Positions 8,995-18,596 of a stretch of DNA of 36,782 nt are shown piece after piece. A model generated the notes under the pieces. It was given only the letters and a program-made list of their open reading frames with translations, made no database searches and was not told where the DNA came from. Position 1 is the stretch's first letter. Each line of letters starts with the position of its first letter. This stretch comes from Hyphomicrobiales bacterium (lineage in GTDB: Bacteria; Pseudomonadota; Alphaproteobacteria; Rhizobiales; Xanthobacteraceae): the NCBI GenBank assembly GCA_017305555.1, contig JAFKKM010000051.1, positions 1 through 36,782 on the forward strand. Reading direction: 5' to 3'. Both the position numbers and the translations under genes were made by a program.

Positions 8995-9597
8995 TCAGCC
9001 TTTGCGATACACCCAGACGCGCGCCGGCGGAAGGTTCATCCAGATCCGCTCTGAGGCCTCGGTGGATACGCCCGGCAAGGATTTTGGAATCGGCGGCGTC
9101 ACCGAATAGGTGAACTGCACGAAAGGCGCTCCCGGGGTCAGCGCCGAGAACGCATCCCGGATCAATTTCAACCGGGTCAGCATCGGTTTGGTGACCAGCG
9201 GCAGACCGGACACCACCGCGGACGCCGGTGCCTTCAGCACCTTCGACAGCGAATCCCGCAGCACATAGGCATCGCCCTGCACCACGGTCGCCTGCGGATA
9301 GCGGTCACGCAGCAAGGCGCAGAAACCGGGATTGTACTCCACCAGCACCAGACGGCTCTGATCGATGCCGTGTTCGATCAGCGCACTGGTGATCGCACCG
9401 GTTCCCGGTCCCAGTTCGACGACGGGGCCGGTTGCGTGGGCATCGACATATTGCGCCATAGTGCGGGCCAGAACGCGGCCCGACGGCATCACCGCACCCA
9501 TATGCAACGGCTTCTCAATCCATGAGCGAAGAAAGCGAACCTCGTCATCAAGACGGGGCGGCTTCTTCAATACGCGCACGGATGGTTGCAGGGACAT
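8995..9597 (-). CDS. pmtA: Phospholipid N-methyltransferase (PmtA type)
   Basis: A SAM-dependent methyltransferase of about 200 residues resembling the Rhizobium/Bradyrhizobium PmtA group, which methylates phosphatidylethanolamine toward phosphatidylcholine. The N-terminus contains an amphipathic RFLRSWIEKPLHMGAVMPS segment typical of this group. The SAM-binding motif I is VVELGPGTGAIT, followed by LVLVEYNPGF and a GLPL motif. ATG 9597 is chosen; the open frame continues to 9642 without support. The exact product range (mono-, di- or tri-methylation) cannot be inferred because Bradyrhizobium has several Pmt paralogues. A KsgA-like rRNA methyltransferase is less likely given the length and N-terminus. 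Confidence 0.78.
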   Translation of the reverse strand: MSLQPSVRVLKKPPRLDDEVRFLRSWIEKPLHMGAVMPSGRVLARTMAQYVDAHATGPVVELGPGTGAITSALIEHGIDQSRLVLVEYNPGFCALLRDRYPQATVVQGDAYVLRDSLSKVLKAPASAVVSGLPLVTKPMLTRLKLIRDAFSALTPGAPFVQFTYSVTPPIPKSLPGVSTEASERIWMNLPPARVWVYRKG

Positions 9598-9688
9598 TTC
9601 GCACCCAGAGAGGGGCCACAGTCGGTGGGTCGTCAAACTCACTTCACAAAGACGTAACGCGCGCCGATAAACCGGTCAAGCAAAAGGC

Positions 9689-10822
9689 TTACTGCGCAGC
9701 GCTACGGGTACCAAAGAAGTCCTTGACTTTGGTAAAGAAACCGACCGCTTCCGGTTGCGTCGCACCGGACGACAGCTTCTCGAATTCCGTCAGGAGTTCC
9801 TGCTGTTTCCTGGTCAAATTCTGTGGCGTTTCCACGACGACCTGCACGTACATGTCGCCGGTCTGACGAGAACGCAATACAGGCATACCCTTGCTGGCGA
9901 TCCGGAAGCGGCGGCCGGACTGGGTGCCGGACGGCACCTTCACCTTGGCTTTCGCCTTGTCGATGGTCGGCACTTCGAACTCGCCGCCGAGCGCTGCCGT
10001 CACCATCGAAATCGGAACGCGGCAATGCAGGTCCGCGCCGTCGCGCTGGAAAAACGGATGCGATGCCAGCGACAGGAAAATGTAGAGATCGCCGGGCGGT
10101 CCGCCGCGAACGCCAGCCTCGCCTTCATTGGCAAGCCGGATGCGGGTTCCGTCTTCCACGCCTTGCGGAATGTTGACAGACAGGGTGCGATCGCGCGTCA
10201 CGCGTCCCGAGCCGGAGCAGGACGGGCACGCGTCCTCGATCATCTGGCCGCGACCCTGACAGCCGGGACAGGTCCGTTCCAGCGTGAAGAACCCTTGTGC
10301 TTGGCGCACGCGGCCTGCGCCACCGCACATCGAGCAGGTCTTCGGCTTGGTACCCGCCTTCGCGCCGATTCCCGAGCAGGACTCGCAAGTCACCGAAACC
10401 GGAATCTCGATCTGCGCGGTCTTGCCGGAGAAAGCCTCCTCCAGCGTAATTTCCATATTGTAGCGCAGGTCGGCGCCGCGCTCGCGACCACCGCCGCGAC
10501 CGCGCTGCCCGGCCATGCCGAACAGGTCCTCGAATATATCGGAGAACGACGACGCGAAGCCGGCGCCGAATCCCGCGCCGCCGCCATTACCCTGCTCGAA
10601 CGCAGCGTGGCCGAAACGGTCGTAGGCGGCGCGCTTGTCGCCGTCCTTCAAAACCTCATAGGCTTCGTTGATTTCCTTGAAGCGGACTTCAGCCGTCTGA
10701 TCGCCGGGATTGCGATCGGGATGCCACTTCATCGCCAGCTTGCGAAATGCCGACTTGAGTTGCGAACCGTCGGCGGACCGCTCAACTTCCAGGGTTTCGT
10801 AGTAGCAGCGCTTCGCCGACAT
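9689..10822 (-). CDS. dnaJ: Chaperone protein DnaJ (Hsp40)
   Basis: Co-chaperone that stimulates DnaK ATPase and delivers unfolded clients. The 377-residue type I DnaJ has a J domain at the N-terminus with the HPD motif ([10 protein letters not shown]) and a Gly/Phe-rich linker ([12 protein letters not shown]). Four CxxCxGxG zinc motifs follow ([32 protein letters not shown]), then the C-terminal substrate domain. ATG 10822 is used because the protein then starts just before the J domain. It lies 138 nt after dnaK in the same direction, with a strong hairpin in the gap. Confidence 0.97.
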   Translation of the reverse strand: MSAKRCYYETLEVERSADGSQLKSAFRKLAMKWHPDRNPGDQTAEVRFKEINEAYEVLKDGDKRAAYDRFGHAAFEQGNGGGAGFGAGFASSFSDIFEDLFGMAGQRGRGGGRERGADLRYNMEITLEEAFSGKTAQIEIPVSVTCESCSGIGAKAGTKPKTCSMCGGAGRVRQAQGFFTLERTCPGCQGRGQMIEDACPSCSGSGRVTRDRTLSVNIPQGVEDGTRIRLANEGEAGVRGGPPGDLYIFLSLASHPFFQRDGADLHCRVPISMVTAALGGEFEVPTIDKAKAKVKVPSGTQSGRRFRIASKGMPVLRSRQTGDMYVQVVVETPQNLTRKQQELLTEFEKLSSGATQPEAVGFFTKVKDFFGTRSAAQ

Positions 10823-10892
10823 CACCGTCCCCCGCATCGATTGCCGCGGGAGCGCGTGGCGCAATCCATTGGCTTCGTCGATTGCCGTCCAA

Positions 10893-10913
10893 CCCCCGGG
10901 ACACGCCCGGGGG
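10893..10913 (-). terminator. GC-rich hairpin between dnaK and dnaJ
   Basis: A perfect 8-bp stem CCCCCGGG / CCCGGGGG with a 5-nt loop lies in the 138-nt dnaK-dnaJ gap, about 50 nt after the dnaK stop. There is no T-run on either side, so full rho-independent termination is doubtful. It could attenuate readthrough or protect the dnaK 3' end, which would help keep DnaK in excess over DnaJ. Confidence 0.45.
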
Positions 10914-10960
10914 CAGACATCGTGTCATCGCAGAACGACATGGCCGTCGATCCCTGACGG

Positions 10961-12874
<1,914 letters not shown>

Positions 12875-12975
12875 AGTGTCCATTTCCTTCTCGTTGCGGC
12901 AGGTCGGCTGGGCCCTGACGGCGCCCCGGGCCGATCCCCCAAATATCGAATGTTCGCGATATTGCGATGGTGAGC

Positions 12976-13007
12976 CTCATATAGAAGGGGGGTGTCTCAC
13001 CCGCAAG
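12976..13007 (-). promoter_or_regulatory. RpoH (sigma-32) type promoter of dnaK
   Basis: On the minus strand the sequence reads CTTG (13007-13004), an 18-nt spacer, then TCTATATGAG (12985-12976). The alphaproteobacterial RpoH consensus is CTTG-N17/18-CYTATNTNNG, so only the first base of the -10 element deviates. Transcription would start near 12969 and leave a leader of about 95 nt before the dnaK ATG. RpoH control of dnaKJ is established in related rhizobia. The site itself is identified by eye. Confidence 0.7.
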
Positions 13008-13201
13008 GACCGGGCATCGCTGGGCCCAGTGAAAAACCGGGACTTCGCGGGTCCGCAAGTGATGGCGTCCGGCCCTGCCGGGCAAACGACCGGTTCGCCA
13101 CGTACGGCGTTATGTACGGCATTCGTGAAGAAGTGCTATGGGCAAGACGGCCCGACCGGCCGACCATCGAACGGCCTCAATACCTGCCCAATTAGACCCA
13201 C

Positions 13202-14140
13202 ATGAAACACCTCGTCCGTTGTCTCGCCGTCGCGCTGACCATGTTATGGGCTGTGCCGGTCCTCGCCGCCGACCCAACTTACCTGCCGGGTACCCGGCTG
13301 GGTCTGGTTCCGCTGGTCGGGCTCGCACCCGCCAAATCGTTCGTCGGCTTCGAGACCGAGGACCATAGCGTCAAGGTATTGGTCACCGAGCTTCCCGCGG
13401 CGGCCTATCGCGAGGTCGAAACCACCTTCAAGACCCATCCCGAAGGCGCCAACGGCATCAAGCCGGAAACCGTCGAAACCGGCGCTGGGCTGGCGTTCTA
13501 CACCGTGGAGAACGCCAAGGAGGGCACCGCCGCCGTGCGGCGCTATTCCATGATCCTTTCCGGCGGGGCGTTCTCCGGCTTCGTTGCCGTGCAGGTCCCC
13601 GAAAGCGCAAGCAAGATCTACACCGACGACGCCATCCGCTCGATGTTCGCAACAGCCAGCGTTCGCTCGAATGTCCCTGACAGCGAGCAGTTGGGCACGC
13701 TTCCTTTCAAGGTCACCGAACGCGGCGACTTCAAATCGGTGCGGACCCTGACACCGGGCGGCGCCGTCATGCTGGTGGATTCGAGCGAGACCATCGACAT
13801 CGAAAAGGCGCCCTTCATGGTGCTCGGCGTGGTCGGCTCAGTGCCGGACAAGTCCGACGACCGGGCCCGTTACGCCGAACAGGCGGCTCGGCTGATTCCG
13901 GGCCTGCGCGACGGCCGTATCACGATGTCCGAGCCGATCCGGATCGACAGCGCCCCGGGCTTCGAGACCCGCATCGACGCCGTCAGCGGCAAGGACGCAA
14001 CGCCCGTCACGGTGGTGCAATGGCTGCGGTTCGGCAGCGGCGGCCGGGCGATCCGGGTGATCGGCAGCGCCCCGCGCGATCAGTGGTCGGACGCCTTCTC
14101 CCGTTTCCGTATCGTGCGCGACGGCATCCAGTTACGGTAA
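13202..14140 (+). CDS. Secreted protein of unknown function
   Basis: A 312-residue protein with a clear Sec signal peptide (MKHLVRCLAVALTMLWAVPVLAA, cut near residue 22). The mature part is soluble, with many short beta-rich stretches (VPLVGLAP, FVGFETEDHSVKVLVTELP). It may be two similar lobes of a PsbP/DcrB-like fold, but this is an impression, not a match. No catalytic motif is visible and it has no cysteines beyond the signal peptide. It is divergent from dnaK, with 327 bp between the starts, and is followed by a nicotinamidase gene 82 nt downstream. I do not recognise the family. It looks like an envelope protein conserved in this bacterial group. Confidence 0.8.
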   Translation: MKHLVRCLAVALTMLWAVPVLAADPTYLPGTRLGLVPLVGLAPAKSFVGFETEDHSVKVLVTELPAAAYREVETTFKTHPEGANGIKPETVETGAGLAFYTVENAKEGTAAVRRYSMILSGGAFSGFVAVQVPESASKIYTDDAIRSMFATASVRSNVPDSEQLGTLPFKVTERGDFKSVRTLTPGGAVMLVDSSETIDIEKAPFMVLGVVGSVPDKSDDRARYAEQAARLIPGLRDGRITMSEPIRIDSAPGFETRIDAVSGKDATPVTVVQWLRFGSGGRAIRVIGSAPRDQWSDAFSRFRIVRDGIQLR

Positions 14141-14222
14141 GCCATCAGGCCAGCCATCGTCGGCTTTACCTTTCGTCTTCGACCTGATTTGCTTCTGTCG
14201 TCTCGCTGCGGGAGGTTGAGCC

Positions 14223-14942
14223 ATGCTGAACAGACGGCAGATGATATTGACGACAATCAAGGCCACCGCCATCGCGGGTTTAATGCCGGAGACGGCGCGG
14301 GCCGCCGGCAAGATCGCCATCGACGACAAATCCGTTCTTCTCGTCATCGACGTGCAGAACTGCTTCCTGCCCGGCGGCAGCCTCGCGGTGAAGGACGGCG
14401 ATCAGGTCGTGCCGGTGATCAACCGCATCGCCAAGAGCTTCGCCAATGTGGTGATGACACAGGACTGGCATACCGCGGGGCATGTTTCGTTCGCATCCAG
14501 CCACAGCGGTAAGAAGCCGTTCGAGGTGATCGACCTGAGCTACGGCAAGCAGGTGCTGTGGCCGGATCATTGCGTGCAGGGCACGGACGGCGCAGCGCTG
14601 TCGAAAGATCTCAACATTCCGCAAGCGGAGCTGATCCTGCGCAAAGGCTTTCACAAGGACGTCGACAGCTATTCGGCCTTCACCGAGGCCGACGGCAAAA
14701 CCTCGACCGGGCTTGCGAAATACCTCGAGGCGCGAGGATTGCAACGTGTCTTCGTCGCAGGTCTGGCGACCGACTTCTGCGTTGCGTGGAGCGCGCTCGA
14801 CGCGCGCAAGGCGGGCTTCGAAACTTATGTTGTCGAGGATGCCTGCCGAGGCATCGACACCCAGGGCTCGCTGGCGAAAGCGTGGGCCGACATGGACAAG
14901 GCCGGCGTCAAACGCATTCAGTCCAGTGATATCGCAGCGTGA
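14223..14942 (+). CDS. pncA: Nicotinamidase with Tat-like signal
   Basis: Isochorismatase-fold hydrolase of 239 residues that converts nicotinamide to nicotinate for NAD salvage. The catalytic triad is visible as Asp43 (VIDVQNCF), Lys141 (RKGFHKDVDSYSAF) and Cys186 (ATDFCV). Metal ligands are likely Asp81 and His83 (TQDWH) and a third His near 116 (WPDHCVQ). Unlike ordinary cytosolic PncA it has about 28 extra N-terminal residues: NRRQMIL, a hydrophobic stretch, and a PETARA cleavage-like end, as in a twin-arginine signal. Export to the periplasm is inferred. A start after this region (near VLLVIDVQ) would lack an initiation codon. It ends next to a hairpin shared with the convergent grpE. 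Confidence 0.88.
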   Translation: MLNRRQMILTTIKATAIAGLMPETARAAGKIAIDDKSVLLVIDVQNCFLPGGSLAVKDGDQVVPVINRIAKSFANVVMTQDWHTAGHVSFASSHSGKKPFEVIDLSYGKQVLWPDHCVQGTDGAALSKDLNIPQAELILRKGFHKDVDSYSAFTEADGKTSTGLAKYLEARGLQRVFVAGLATDFCVAWSALDARKAGFETYVVEDACRGIDTQGSLAKAWADMDKAGVKRIQSSDIAA

Positions 14943-14966
14943 GCCGATTATCGAAGCCTCTGCGGA

Positions 14967-14995
14967 GGCGGCCTTCCGTTTACGTGAAGGCCGCC
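14967..14995. terminator. Bidirectional terminator hairpin, pncA/grpE
   Basis: A perfect 10-bp stem GGCGGCCTTC / GAAGGCCGCC around a 9-nt loop lies in the 60-nt space between the convergent stops of pncA (14942) and grpE (15003). Its placement fits a terminator serving both strands. T-runs are weak. Confidence 0.6.
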
Positions 14996-15002
14996 GCCTG
15001 AG

Positions 15003-15596
15003 TTATTCGGTGGCCGCGGCCTTGGCGCCGCCCTTCGCCACGCCGACCAGTGCCGGGCGCAACACCCGCTCGCCGATCGTGAAGCCGGCCTGAATCACCT
15101 GCACGACCGTTCCCGCCGGTACCGACGCATCCGGCACCTCGAACATCGCCTGTTGGAAGTTCGGATCGAACTTCTGGCCCGCCGGGTCGAACTTCTTGAC
15201 GCCGTTCTTTTCCAGCGCGTTCAACAGCGAGCGCTCGGTCAGCTCGACGCCTTCGATCAGGGCCTTGAGCCCCGGATCGGCGGCGGCACGAGCTTCCGCC
15301 GGCACGGCATCGAGCGCGCGTTGCAGATTGTCAGCGATCTCGAGCACGTCACGCGCGAAACCGGTGATGCCATAGGTCCTGGCATCAGCGACTTCACGCG
15401 TGGTGCGCTTGCGCAGATTTTCCATCTCCGCCAGCGTCCGCAACATCTTGTCGCGCGCCTCGGCGGCTTCCTTGGCCAACGCCTCGGCGGACCCTTCCTC
15501 GGGATCGTCCGGCATGATGTAGGGCTTGGACACGACCGGTTCCCCTTCCTGCACGGACTTCTCCGGATTGTCGTTCTGTCCGCTACGTTCAGTCAT
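15003..15596 (-). CDS. grpE: Nucleotide exchange factor GrpE
   Basis: Releases ADP from DnaK to reset the chaperone cycle. The 197-residue protein has a charged N-terminal segment and a long coiled-coil helix (about 40-95, with [20 protein letters not shown]). A C-terminal beta domain contains [20 protein letters not shown] and the near-terminal [23 protein letters not shown] signature. It lies 122 nt downstream of hrcA in the same direction, with its own RpoH-like promoter in that gap. Regulation partly independent of hrcA is therefore likely. Confidence 0.96.
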   Translation of the reverse strand: MTERSGQNDNPEKSVQEGEPVVSKPYIMPDDPEEGSAEALAKEAAEARDKMLRTLAEMENLRKRTTREVADARTYGITGFARDVLEIADNLQRALDAVPAEARAAADPGLKALIEGVELTERSLLNALEKNGVKKFDPAGQKFDPNFQQAMFEVPDASVPAGTVVQVIQAGFTIGERVLRPALVGVAKGGAKAAATE

Positions 15597-15650
15597 TACA
15601 CAAGCTTTCTCGAAAATCGTCTCGAATTGGATGGGAGGATGCTGGCCGGG

Positions 15651-15679
15651 ATATCGGTGCTTTTGCCGGGAAAATCAAG
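15651..15679 (-). promoter_or_regulatory. RpoH (sigma-32) like promoter of grpE
   Basis: On the minus strand CTTG (15679-15676), an 18-nt spacer and CCGATAT (15657-15651) match the CTTG-N18-CYTATNT pattern with one mismatch. It would place the transcription start about 50 nt before the grpE ATG. The spacing equals that of the dnaK promoter in this window, which strengthens both calls. Recognition is by eye only. Confidence 0.55.
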
Positions 15680-15718
15680 GCTGGGCTGCGCGGACGGAAT
15701 TGCTCGCAGGCCGATCGA

Positions 15719-16807
15719 TCAGCCGCCGAGCATCCGGCTGACGATGCGCGCGGCATAATCCACCATCGGAATCACTCGCGCATAATTCAGTCGCGTCGGA
15801 CCGATGACGCCGAGCACGCCGACGATATGGCCCGCGCCGTCGCTGTAGGGCGCGATGATCGTCGACGAACCCGATAGCGAAAACAGCTTGTTTTCCGAAC
15901 CGATGAAGATGCGCACGCCTTCGGCGCGTTCGGCGCGGCCGAGCAGATCGATCACGCCGCGCTTGCTTTCGAGATCGTCGAACAGCGAGCGCACCCGCTC
16001 GAGATCCTCCAGCGCGTGCAGGTCTTCCAGCAGATTGGCGTGGCCGCGCACGATCAGTTGCCGATCCTCGCCGTCGCCGCCGGACCAGCTCGCGAGGCCG
16101 GCCGCGATGATCTTCTGCGTCAGCTGATCGAGTTCGGCACGGCTTTGCGTCAGCGCCGATTCCAGCTCCAACCGGGCCTCTGCCAGCGTACGGCCGCGAA
16201 TCCGCGCATTGAGGAAATTCGACGCCTCGACCAGCGCCGACGACGGCACGCCGGGCGGCAGGTCGAGCACGCGGTTCTCGACCTGACCGTCCTCGGCGAC
16301 CAGCACCACCAGCGCCCGCGACGGCTCCAGCCGCACAAACTCGATATGCTTGAGCCGCACGTTCGACTTCGCAGTCAGCACCACCGCGGCTGCGCGCGAC
16401 AAGCCAGACAACTGCGTCAACGCCTCGCCCAGCGCCGCCTCGACGGTCTGCGCCTTACCCACCGATGCCAGTTGGTTCTGGATCGATTGCCGCTCCGGCT
16501 CGGACAGATCGCCGACCTGCATCAGCGCATCGACGAAAAAGCGCAGGCCGAGTTCCGTCGGCAGTCGCCCGGCCGAGGTATGCGGCGCATAGATCAATCC
16601 GAGCTGTTCGAGATCCGACATCACGTTGCGCACCGAGGCCGGCGACAGCGGAATGGTGATCAGGCGCGAAATGTTGCGCGAGCCCGCCGGCTCTCCGGTG
16701 GCGAGATAACTCTCGACAATTTGCCGGAAAATCTCCCGCGAACGTTCGTTGAGCTGGGCCAGTCCCGCTTTCGGCGCGATCAGGCCGATCGGATCATGAT
16801 GGGCCAC
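15719..16807 (-). CDS. hrcA: Heat-inducible transcription repressor HrcA
   Basis: Repressor of CIRCE-controlled heat-shock operons (usually groESL); its folding is checked by GroEL. The GTG start at 16807 gives 362 residues beginning VAHHDPIG (initiator Met), preceded by GGGAG six nt upstream. The frame also opens further up to 16873, but through a repeat element. The winged-helix part includes [20 protein letters not shown] and [17 protein letters not shown]. The HrcA signature [20 protein letters not shown] follows. The dimerisation and inserted domains make up the rest. No CIRCE element is seen in this window, so its targets lie elsewhere. Confidence 0.95.
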   Translation of the reverse strand: MAHHDPIGLIAPKAGLAQLNERSREIFRQIVESYLATGEPAGSRNISRLITIPLSPASVRNVMSDLEQLGLIYAPHTSAGRLPTELGLRFFVDALMQVGDLSEPERQSIQNQLASVGKAQTVEAALGEALTQLSGLSRAAAVVLTAKSNVRLKHIEFVRLEPSRALVVLVAEDGQVENRVLDLPPGVPSSALVEASNFLNARIRGRTLAEARLELESALTQSRAELDQLTQKIIAAGLASWSGGDGEDRQLIVRGHANLLEDLHALEDLERVRSLFDDLESKRGVIDLLGRAERAEGVRIFIGSENKLFSLSGSSTIIAPYSDGAGHIVGVLGVIGPTRLNYARVIPMVDYAARIVSRMLGG

Positions 16808-16819
16808 GATTAACTCCCA

Positions 16820-16867
16820 GAGCATGATCCGAAAAGTGGAGACCGGTTTTCGGAAAAGATCATGCTC
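16820..16867. repeat. Palindromic repeat in hrcA leader (GAGCATGATC family)
   Basis: A 48-nt near-palindrome starts GAGCATGATC and ends GATCATGCTC, with CGAAAA...TTTTCGG inside. It is a well-known dispersed extragenic palindrome in the Bradyrhizobium group. It ends just before the ribosome site of hrcA, so it is part of the hrcA leader RNA. ORF-track-like extensions of hrcA beyond the GTG are translations of this repeat. Confidence 0.7.
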
Positions 16868-16894
16868 AAACAAAAGGATAAACGACGGGTCAGT

Positions 16895-16909
16895 TCCAAC
16901 GTAGTTGGA
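16895..16909. promoter_or_regulatory. Short perfect inverted repeat upstream of hrcA
   Basis: TCCAAC-GTA-GTTGGA is a perfect 6-bp inverted repeat with a 3-nt spacer, about 90 nt upstream of the hrcA start. The size and symmetry would suit a dimeric regulator. It does not match CIRCE. It could be chance or part of the surrounding repeats. The rest of 16910-17029 shows nothing that I can name. Confidence 0.25.
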
Positions 16910-17029
16910 TCGGACCCTAAGTCGATGGAGCTTAATTTGTCCATCTTGCGCCCCGGATACAAGCCGCTATCGCGCCCAGTACCGCTGCCGCCCCAAAAGC
17001 CTTGCCGCTGCGGCTCGCGCCACCTCGAT

Positions 17030-17078
17030 TTGACGCGTTTTCTTCACGCGAACCGGTTTCCACTTCGCTCGAAAACGC
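17030..17078. repeat. Extragenic palindrome upstream of rph (copy 1)
   Basis: About 49 nt: TTGACGCGTTTTC, TTCACGCGAACCGG, then CACTTCGCTCGAAAACGC. It is the reverse-complement partner of the element at 17850-17900. The outer ends GCGTTTTC / GAAAACGC pair. It lies 52 nt before the rph start and its right edge runs into CTATAG, which could serve as a -10-like sequence for rph. Confidence 0.7.
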
Positions 17079-17129
17079 TATAGAAGCACCCCGAGACAAC
17101 ACCCTTCCTTGATTTGCAGGAGAATTGCC

Positions 17130-17852
17130 ATGCGGCCCAGCCGTCGCGCGCCGGATGAGTTGCGACCCGTTTCGCTGGAACGCGGCGTGGTCAAATACGC
17201 CGAGGGTTCTTGCCTGGTGAAGTTTGGCGACACCCATGTGCTGGTGACGGCAACCCTGGAGGAGCGGCTGCCGCCGTGGCTCAAGGGTCAGGGCCGCGGC
17301 TGGGTCACCGCCGAATACGGCATGTTGCCGCGCGCCACGCTGGAGCGGACCCGCCGTGAGGCTTCCGCCGGCAAGCAGAACGGCCGCACCGTAGAAATCC
17401 AGCGCCTGATCGGCCGCTCGCTGCGCGCGACTCTCGATCTCGAAGCACTGGGCGAGCGCCAGATCACCGTCGATTGCGACGTGCTGCAAGCCGACGGCGG
17501 CACCCGCACCGCGTCGATCACCGGCGCCTGGGTCGCACTTGCCGACTGCATCGGCTGGATGAAGAGCCGCAACATGTTCAAGAACGGCGGCGGCAACGTG
17601 CTGCGTGACAACGTCGCCGCGATCTCCTGCGGCATCTACAACGGCGCACCGGTGCTCGACCTCGACTATGCGGAAGATTCCGAAGCCGAGACCGACGCCA
17701 ACTTCGTGATGACCGGCGACGGCCGCATTGTCGAAGTGCAGGGCACCGCGGAAAAGACGCCGTTCACGCAGGACGAGTTCCTGGCGCTGATGGCACTGGC
17801 CCGCAAGGGCGTGGCGCGGCTGGTCGATCTTCAGAAAATGGCGGTTGCATAG
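17130..17852 (+). CDS. rph: Ribonuclease PH
   Basis: Phosphorolytic 3'-5' exoribonuclease that trims tRNA 3' ends and degrades structured RNA as a hexamer. The 240-residue protein starts [19 protein letters not shown]. It shows the RNase PH-fold features [48 protein letters not shown] and the phosphate-site segment [21 protein letters not shown] 17130 follows CAGGAG by 7 nt and is preferred over the upstream in-frame ATG at 17109. The C-terminus KMAVA ends in a TAG that belongs to the adjoining repeat element, so the insertion may have reset the last residues. Rph is bracketed by an inverted repeat pair. Confidence 0.96.
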   Translation: MRPSRRAPDELRPVSLERGVVKYAEGSCLVKFGDTHVLVTATLEERLPPWLKGQGRGWVTAEYGMLPRATLERTRREASAGKQNGRTVEIQRLIGRSLRATLDLEALGERQITVDCDVLQADGGTRTASITGAWVALADCIGWMKSRNMFKNGGGNVLRDNVAAISCGIYNGAPVLDLDYAEDSEAETDANFVMTGDGRIVEVQGTAEKTPFTQDEFLALMALARKGVARLVDLQKMAVA

Positions 17853-17900
17853 CGTTTTCAAGCGAAGTGGGTGCCGGTTCGCGTGAAGAAAACGCGTCAA
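17850..17900. repeat. Extragenic palindrome at rph 3' end (copy 2)
   Basis: Reads TAGCGTTTTC, AAGCGAAGTGG, GTGCCGGTTCGCGTGAAG, AAAACGCGTCAA. Its reverse complement matches the element at 17030-17078 almost base for base, differing mainly in the centre. The TAG at its left edge is the stop codon of rph. It may also act as a 3' hairpin for the rph message. Confidence 0.72.
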
Positions 17901-17960
17901 GCTAAAGCATAAGTTTGCCGTGTCGTGGTTTCGCGGCCGGCATTGACGTAGGATGACGGA

Positions 17961-18596
17961 ATGCATCGGCGAATCACCGGCAAACTCGTGATCGCGACTC
18001 ACAATCCCGGCAAACTTGTCGAGATGCGCGAGTTGCTGGCGCCTTACGGCATCGAAGCGGTATCCGCCGGCGAACTCGGCCTCGACGAACCCGACGAGAC
18101 GGGCGACAATTTTCAGGCCAACGCGCGCATCAAAGCCATCGCGGCGGCGAATGCATCGGGATTGCCGGCCTTCGCCGACGATTCCGGACTCGCAGTCGAT
18201 GCACTCGACGGCGCGCCGGGAATCTATTCGGCGCGCTGGGCGGGGCCGTCCAAAGATTTCACCGCCGCGATGACGCAGATCGAACGCCTGTTGCAGGAGC
18301 GGAGCGCGACGACGCCGGACAAGCGCACCGCGCATTTCGTCTCGGCGCTGTGCGTGGCGTGGCCTGACGGGCATCTTGAGGACGTCGAAGCGCGCGTCGA
18401 AGGCACGTTGGTCTGGCCGCCGCGCGGCACGGCGGGCTTCGGCTACGATCCGGCGTTTTTGCCGGACGGCCATCATCGCACCTTCGGTGAAATGACCAGT
18501 ATCGAGAAGCACGGCCTGCCACCGCTCGGCCTCGGGCTGTCGCATCGCGCCCGCGCCTTCGTCAAACTCGCGGAGATCTGCCTTGAGCCGCGCTGA
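17961..18596 (+). CDS. rdgB: RdgB/HAM1 dITP/XTP pyrophosphatase
   Basis: House-cleaning enzyme hydrolysing dITP, dHAPTP and XTP to monophosphates, which prevents misincorporation. The 211-residue protein shows the substrate-binding [10 protein letters not shown] near the N-terminus and the metal-binding [12 protein letters not shown]. It also has [20 protein letters not shown] and the closing LSHRARAF signature. The start ATG at 17961 agrees with the family, with only a weak ribosome site visible. The 3' end overlaps hemW by 14 nt, so the two are co-translated. Together with the upstream rph it forms the common alphaproteobacterial rph-rdgB-hemW block. Confidence 0.95.
   Translation: MHRRITGKLVIATHNPGKLVEMRELLAPYGIEAVSAGELGLDEPDETGDNFQANARIKAIAAANASGLPAFADDSGLAVDALDGAPGIYSARWAGPSKDFTAAMTQIERLLQERSATTPDKRTAHFVSALCVAWPDGHLEDVEARVEGTLVWPPRGTAGFGYDPAFLPDGHHRTFGEMTSIEKHGLPPLGLGLSHRARAFVKLAEICLEPR

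Noticed and set aside
12875-13201. CIRCE element near dnaK
   Set aside because: No TTAGCACTC-N9-GAGTGCTAA or close variant was found; an RpoH-type promoter is present instead.
16808-16873. Longer HrcA start at 16873 or 16825
   Set aside because: The added residues are encoded by the palindromic repeat; GTG 16807 gives the family N-terminus with GGGAG upstream.
16942-17000. Small minus-strand peptide starting MDKLSSID before hrcA
   Set aside because: It quickly reads into the repeat element (peptides of the SMIFSENR type are typical repeat translations), so it is not a credible gene.
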